From: Membranipora membranacea
Lineage: Eukaryota > Bryozoa > Gymnolaemata > Cheilostomatida > Membraniporidae
Length of the DNA: 64,000 bases
Assembly (NCBI GenBank): GCA_914767715.1
Contig: OU612075.1
Span: forward strand, 1,738,001 to 1,802,000
Reading direction: 5' to 3'
Of this stretch, positions 60,701 to 64,000 are shown piece by piece (position 1 is the first letter of the stretch; every line of letters starts with the position of its first letter). Made by a program: the position numbers and the translations under genes. A model generated the notes under the pieces. The model was given only the letters and a program-made list of their open reading frames with translations, was not told the DNA's origin and searched no databases.

Positions 60701-62623
60701 GAAATGTTTAACATTATTTTTATAATGGTGTTGATGATGTTAACATTTGACTCTAATGGTATGTGTTCACATGACTCAGCCACATTTTATAGCTACAAAG
60801 TCAACCTTAAAAGCGCTGTAGTTTCTTTCTCTAGGTATCCAGCAGGACAAATTTAGTCGAAACTGCAGTTAACATATTGTGAAAACTTTGCACTCCAAAA
60901 CACTTAAAAACACAGCACCTAGAGATCGGCAATGACTTTTTATAATCAGCTGGTAATGGCAAAATCAAAATGTATCTAAAGGTTCTTTTGTGTATCGAAA
61001 ATGACATTTGATAAGCTTTGACTAATACGCTAGCTAATTACCTCAAGCACACACAAGACAAATTAGCTTCGCATTTACAGCGACGGCGCACCGTCATTCC
61101 TCAGAGTAAAGTCAGCACTCTTGATATATTCTGGAGAGTGCTAGAGAAGGTTACCGACCCTACTGTTGTTTTGGTTGGGTAGAAAGTAGCAGAGAACCAT
61201 CATGGCCGCCGACGCTGCGACATTATACCTTCTCGAGACCAGAATGATTGACAGCGCTAACTTTGACCAAGTTAATAACATATTGTGAAGCAGGCCATCC
61301 ATATCTCACCAACTGAATATAGTGGTTAGAATTTGAATTAGCAGTTAGGCCTATCAAGATTTTTATATACCCAAGTGCCTCTTAAAACTTGTTCAGTCTT
61401 ATGCAAACCTCAGTGGCTATGGCTAGCACACATAATATAACCTTCAGTTTGGAGTGACACCTGTTACTTGTAGCAAGCTTGAGTGACTTAGCTGCTTTGT
61501 CGGGGCGCGGTAGTGGCGTTCCGCTAACAACCACTACTTTATAGTCAAGTTTAACTTGCAGAGTCTGCAGCGAGTCGCGTGAATCTACCCGCAAAGTTGG
61601 GAAAATATTTCCTCCTTAATCCAAACGATGTGAGATCCTCAGTGTCAGATAATGAGATCTCGATTACATAACTGCAACCTTCAGCATCCCAACAACGAAA
61701 CAAACATAGTCAACCCCCACCCCTAGCTGCCAACAGTTCACCAGAGATACCAGCAGCGTTGTTATTATGCTAATCTAATCTCAATGATCACTGAGTTGGC
61801 ACCTTGGACCACAAGGCGGAGGAGATTGGAAGGATATTTATAATAAGATTTGTTGCTGACTAACAAAATTGACACACCATCATCTCTCTCTTTACATAAA
61901 CCCAGAGAACGTTACATCTTCAAAGAGATAACCACTCCCAGATAAGACTGTATTGTGGGCGTATTATGGTAAATTAGTTTACATCGCACATCTGAATACA
62001 GTTTGACGGAGATTAAATTTGTAATATTGTTTTACGTAGCAAGATAAATTGTGGTTAACTGAGTCTGGTTTTAAGAACGGCTTACGGTTGTTCTACAAGA
62101 ACAAGACTTTGCATCTACACCAGGTAATAAACACCCTGGATGTCTTGGCTGAGAGGTCAGATCAAAGTTAGAGCCCTGGCTGGTTTGTGTGGTGCGATCG
62201 CTGTATTAACCTCAGAGGTGCAATTATACACCTTGTCCATTTATCAGGCGGGTCAAAAATAAGGCCATTTCTCAAAACGAGGCAAATTTATCTCTTGTGG
62301 TTGCCAGTACAGAATATGGGCTGTGGTTAATCGAAGTCACAATATACCGTCGGCTGGTGACAGGCTCCGGAAACATACTAAAAAAATTGTAAATAAAATT
62401 TAAATATTAAATTTGACTTACCTTTAACAATGATGCTGCTGGCTGGAACGTCAAGAGCACTATATCCCATGCCCACGTAAGCATTCTTGACCTCTTCACA
62501 TTGAGAGATTACAGGATCGGCAGCAGTCAAACTGATCAATGTGACAATTATGCTGACTAAAACTAAGCTATATGTGTTCGCTGCCATGATGTTTTTGTGC
62601 AATTCTTTAAGAGATATCCGCAT
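30465..62623 (-). CDS. glypican, GPI-anchored heparan sulfate proteoglycan core protein, complete
   Basis: Glypicans are cell-surface co-receptors for Wnt, Hedgehog, BMP and FGF ligands. Eleven GT-AG exons, 5' to 3': 62422-62623, 52163-52318, 40105-40274, 39174-39395, 36647-36812, 35296-35432, 33515-33765, 32578-32759, 31457-31505, 31132-31216, 30465-30755. Phases agree throughout and give 636 aa. Visible: an N-terminal signal peptide; CPAGFSCCSRDME; SRTFIQGLAVGRNVV; the Cys-rich block MNFCPHCRGLPSLKPC then NYCLNVMKGCLA; a furin-like site RKKR at 368-371; ACWNGE; NNPEVKVE; Ser-Gly attachment sites; and a hydrophobic GPI-type tail. The first ATG (62623) follows a stop at 62648-62650. The ATG at 62587 (MAANTYSLVLV) has better context and would give 624 aa. 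I cannot choose between the GPC1/2/4/6 and GPC3/5 lines. Introns 1 and 2 are 10.1 and 11.9 kb. Confidence 0.95.
31457..31505 (-). other. 49-nt glypican exon carrying Ser-Gly attachment sites
   Basis: This is a very short exon bounded by GTGTCAG and GTAGGTAC. It supplies DSRSNNQLQYSIFSGSG and changes phase from 1 to 2. It is needed to connect the exon ending VAWVKLQ (phase 1 out) to the exon starting with A-ATG-CTT (phase 2 in). Without it the acidic frame of the next exon is not reached. It holds Ser 509 and Ser 511, likely glycosaminoglycan sites. Confidence 0.8.
31830..31871. repeat. (CAC)n microsatellite in glypican intron
   Basis: Fourteen triplets with one CGC-type interruption, between glypican exons 8 and 9. 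The histidine, threonine or tryptophan runs it encodes in silico are not part of any gene. Confidence 0.9.
33515..33765 (-). other. glypican exon 7 with furin-type site
   Basis: This exon encodes residues 352 onward: GCGQPP, the basic RKKR, then LVDSVKVTLREMKTLW and ACWNGENEAE. Glypicans are often cleaved by a proprotein convertase in this loop, with the halves held by disulfides; RKKR fits a furin consensus. The last codon (GA|A, Glu) is split with exon 8. Confidence 0.88.
33766..35295. other. glypican intron between exons 6 and 7
   Basis: 1.5 kb of AT-rich sequence. I see no repeat structure or nested coding exon. Confidence 0.7.
35433..36646. other. glypican intron between exons 5 and 6, with poly(C) tract
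   Basis: 1.2 kb. It contains a run of 16 C at 35572-35587 and otherwise nothing I recognise. Confidence 0.75.
36813..39173. other. glypican intron between exons 4 and 5
   Basis: 2.4 kb. It contains the foldback element at 38284-38369; the remainder shows no recognisable feature. Confidence 0.75.
38273..38380. mobile_element. 86-bp foldback element with 11-bp direct repeats
   Basis: The element at 38284-38369 begins AGCCTTGCCACG and ends, reversed, AGCCTTGTTACG; inverted arms of about 30 nt (GCTACTT, TTTTGTTTTG) leave a G-rich loop. Perfect 11-bp direct repeats AAGTTAAGAGT flank it at 38273-38283 and 38370-38380, as expected for a target-site duplication. The length would suit a Mutator-like MITE; that class is inference. 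Confidence 0.8.
40702..40766. repeat. hairpin with a dispersed core motif
   Basis: CAAGGAGTTGAAGACTTTAA at the left pairs with GAGTCTTTAACTCCTTGG at 40745-40762 across a short loop. The 18-nt core recurs exactly at 32357-32374 and, with one change and inverted, at 59291-59310, so it is part of a small dispersed family. Confidence 0.6.
41870..42350. repeat. three tandem copies of a 158-bp unit
   Basis: Each unit carries GAAAAAATGGTGGTC, GTCAAAACAA, CTTCCTCT/ATCCTCT, GAGATTG, GAGGAG and GTGAAAACAAATAGAG. Units start near 41870, 42028 and 42186. The non-coding copies diverge by about 10-15%. Confidence 0.9.
47262..47520 (-). mobile_element. MITE with 5-bp target-site duplication (copy B)
   Basis: It runs from CAGGTCCGTAGT to ACTACGGCCCTG and is flanked by TATTC on both sides (47257-47261 and 47521-47525). 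It is the inverted relative of 11899-12135. A run of 15 G at 47278-47292 has expanded inside its left end. Confidence 0.8.
48039..48104. repeat. 35-bp direct tandem duplication
   Basis: GAGTTGATCCTTTCCAGGCA followed by CATACATTTT occurs twice in a row with no mismatch in the core, in glypican intron 2. Confidence 0.9.
48430..48459. repeat. perfect 30-bp palindrome
   Basis: The left half CACAGAGTAAGGATA is followed directly by its exact reverse complement, with no loop. It could extrude a cruciform, or be a small transposon relic or a dimeric binding site; I see no flanking duplication. Confidence 0.85.
50015..50191. repeat. about 100-bp direct duplication
   Basis: GATGTGGGGATCGSAGATTG, then CACCCGGTCTACCAGGCTCG and CCTATGAG, occurs at 50029 and again near 50128. 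The core is nearly identical, with a diverged spacer. Confidence 0.9.
52319..62421. other. glypican intron 1, 10.1 kb
   Basis: It holds three homopolymer tracts (15 G at 53362, 15 C at 55256, 12 C at 59778), a short CAGGGGCGTA-type transposon end near 56762, and otherwise AT-rich sequence. A 144-codon open frame at 60422-60856 has no recognisable domain. First-intron enhancers are plausible but not visible by eye. Confidence 0.75.
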
Positions 62624-64000
62624 AGTGTTGTTGTTAGTGTTGAGTGTCTATGCAGCGATGAGCTGGCTCAGATTGAGCGAGAAGTGACACCTTGTTTCCC
62701 CTCAAGGGTGACTTGGAAATGACACGTTTTTTCGGTAAATCCTTTTTTGAAGATTTTGGCTCACTCTGTGGAAAAAGATGTCGTTATTTATGAGTACTTT
62801 CCAGTATATTTCTAATTAGCAGTGTCTTCAGTGCTGTAATATTATTCTTGATGTACTTCCAATCTATGCTGAGATTATCCTAGTCTGTGTGTCAGAGAGC
62901 AAGAAGTAACTAATTTTCACTGAAGGTTGAAGACTTCTGTAGAGCACAGTGTTCCCCAGCTTGACCTGTCTGCAACCAATGCAATACTCAGAATGATATG
63001 CCTATATCAGCATGCAAAAATAATAAGTGGGCTTTCCAAGCAAGCTGAGTAGACTAAACACGACGGATTACGTACACCTATTAGCCATGTGCTTGTGTTA
63101 TTGGCTGATACAGTTTACTCCCTGACCATAGGTTTATAGCAATCTGGTGGAAGACAACTTCAAAATTCTTGCATGAAAATTTCTGGTTTGTTCACACAAT
63201 TGTGGGAAAATGTAAGAAAAATCATTTCTTGTTCGTAGTTTGCATAAAGAATCCCACTGAGGGAGTAGTATTTGATCCTAACCTTGCCCTGTGGAAAATA
63301 TTTGGGAAGGGCAGGCGCACAAAAGGGGACAAGAACAGTGTGGGGGTGGGAGGCCTCAGAGCCTCAGACTAAACATTTTTAGCAGCTTCTATGACGAATC
63401 ACTTCTGCCAAGACTAGATCACCATTATTTTGGACAGTCCAAAGAAGATTCAGGTAATCAACAGGATTGGTACCTCATAATAACACTGAAAGATATTGAT
63501 GAATACAACAATATACTATCTCAGCTGTAGCAAATATATTTGCCAAAGAGTGTTCTCCAGCTGGGTAAGAGAGACAGAGTGAGCATTTGGAGGCAGCTCA
63601 CCTCATATACAGTGCACTCCACTTGATTCAAACCTCTGGGACCACCAAATTTTGTCCTAATTGAGCAAAGTTTGAATCATGTAACATCAAAATGTGTTGA
63701 AATTTGGCCGGGTCCAAGGTTTCCTTGTCTGAATTTAAAGGAGTCAGAATTAAGAGGATTACATATCTGTACACGAGAGTCTGAATAACGCAGCTGGATG
63801 AACAATAGATAAGCGTAACTCTAAATAATCATATAATATTTCCTACTGTGTAATACCAGGAAGGTATAAGTTAAATTTATCACCTACCGATCTCAGGGGC
63901 GTACCCTCGTAGCACAGGCTTCCCCCTCCCCCAAAAGACAATGCATCTAAGAAAATTCACCACTTGCTGGCTACATCTTTACAATAACACCAATTGATTT
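62624..64000. other. upstream flank of glypican
   Basis: The glypican promoter should lie in the first part of this stretch. A segment near 63609-63760 (CAGTGCACTCCACTTGATTC, TTTTGTCCTAATTGAG) resembles sequence at about 23335-23415 in a gephyrin intron, so both may be relics of one transposon family. CAGGGGCGTACCC at about 63894 looks like another element end. No coding exon is seen. Confidence 0.6.

Noticed and set aside
60422-60856. 144-codon plus-strand open frame in glypican intron 1
   Set aside because: No signal, domain or homology that I recognise. In 64 kb of AT-rich DNA one such frame is not improbable by chance.

Overview
This is nuclear DNA of a multicellular animal. It holds three intron-rich genes with GT-AG introns of about 0.1 to 12 kb: a gephyrin fusion, an animal-type glypican and an SLC27 acyl-CoA synthetase. 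The DNA is AT-rich with many minisatellites and small transposon relics. I cannot name the phylum. A gephyrin that lacks the key vertebrate glycine-receptor-binding Phe points to a non-vertebrate, perhaps an early-branching marine invertebrate; that is inference only.

Layout. (1) About 78-12506, minus strand: an SLC27 (FATP / very-long-chain acyl-CoA synthetase) gene. I recover 13 in-phase exons (497 codons); the C-terminal end lies off the left edge. (2) Inside its 3.7-kb intron 4, on the opposite strand, lies a tandem pair of insulin-like peptide loci. One is a broken copy (7124-7973) and one an intact two-exon gene (8199-9250) with signal peptide, B chain, C peptide and A chain. (3) 12507-15399: non-coding DNA between two divergent genes, with a 257-bp tandem duplication. 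(4) 15400-24354, plus strand: a complete 16-exon gephyrin gene (643 aa), a fused molybdenum-cofactor enzyme. (5) 24355-30464: convergent intergenic DNA with a 780-bp unit in three tandem copies; the third copy is interrupted by a MITE. (6) 30465-62623, minus strand: a complete 11-exon glypican gene (636 aa) with two introns above 10 kb. (7) 62624-64000: upstream glypican flank with no recognised gene.

The three host genes serve unrelated roles: lipid activation and uptake, cofactor synthesis, and cell-surface heparan sulfate. The most notable content is the nested antisense insulin-like pair. The intact member has eight cysteines instead of six, and its neighbour has the same gene structure but three disabling changes. 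Repeats account for much of the rest: four intronic minisatellites, a pair of 5-bp-TSD MITEs, a foldback element with 11-bp direct repeats, and several local duplications.
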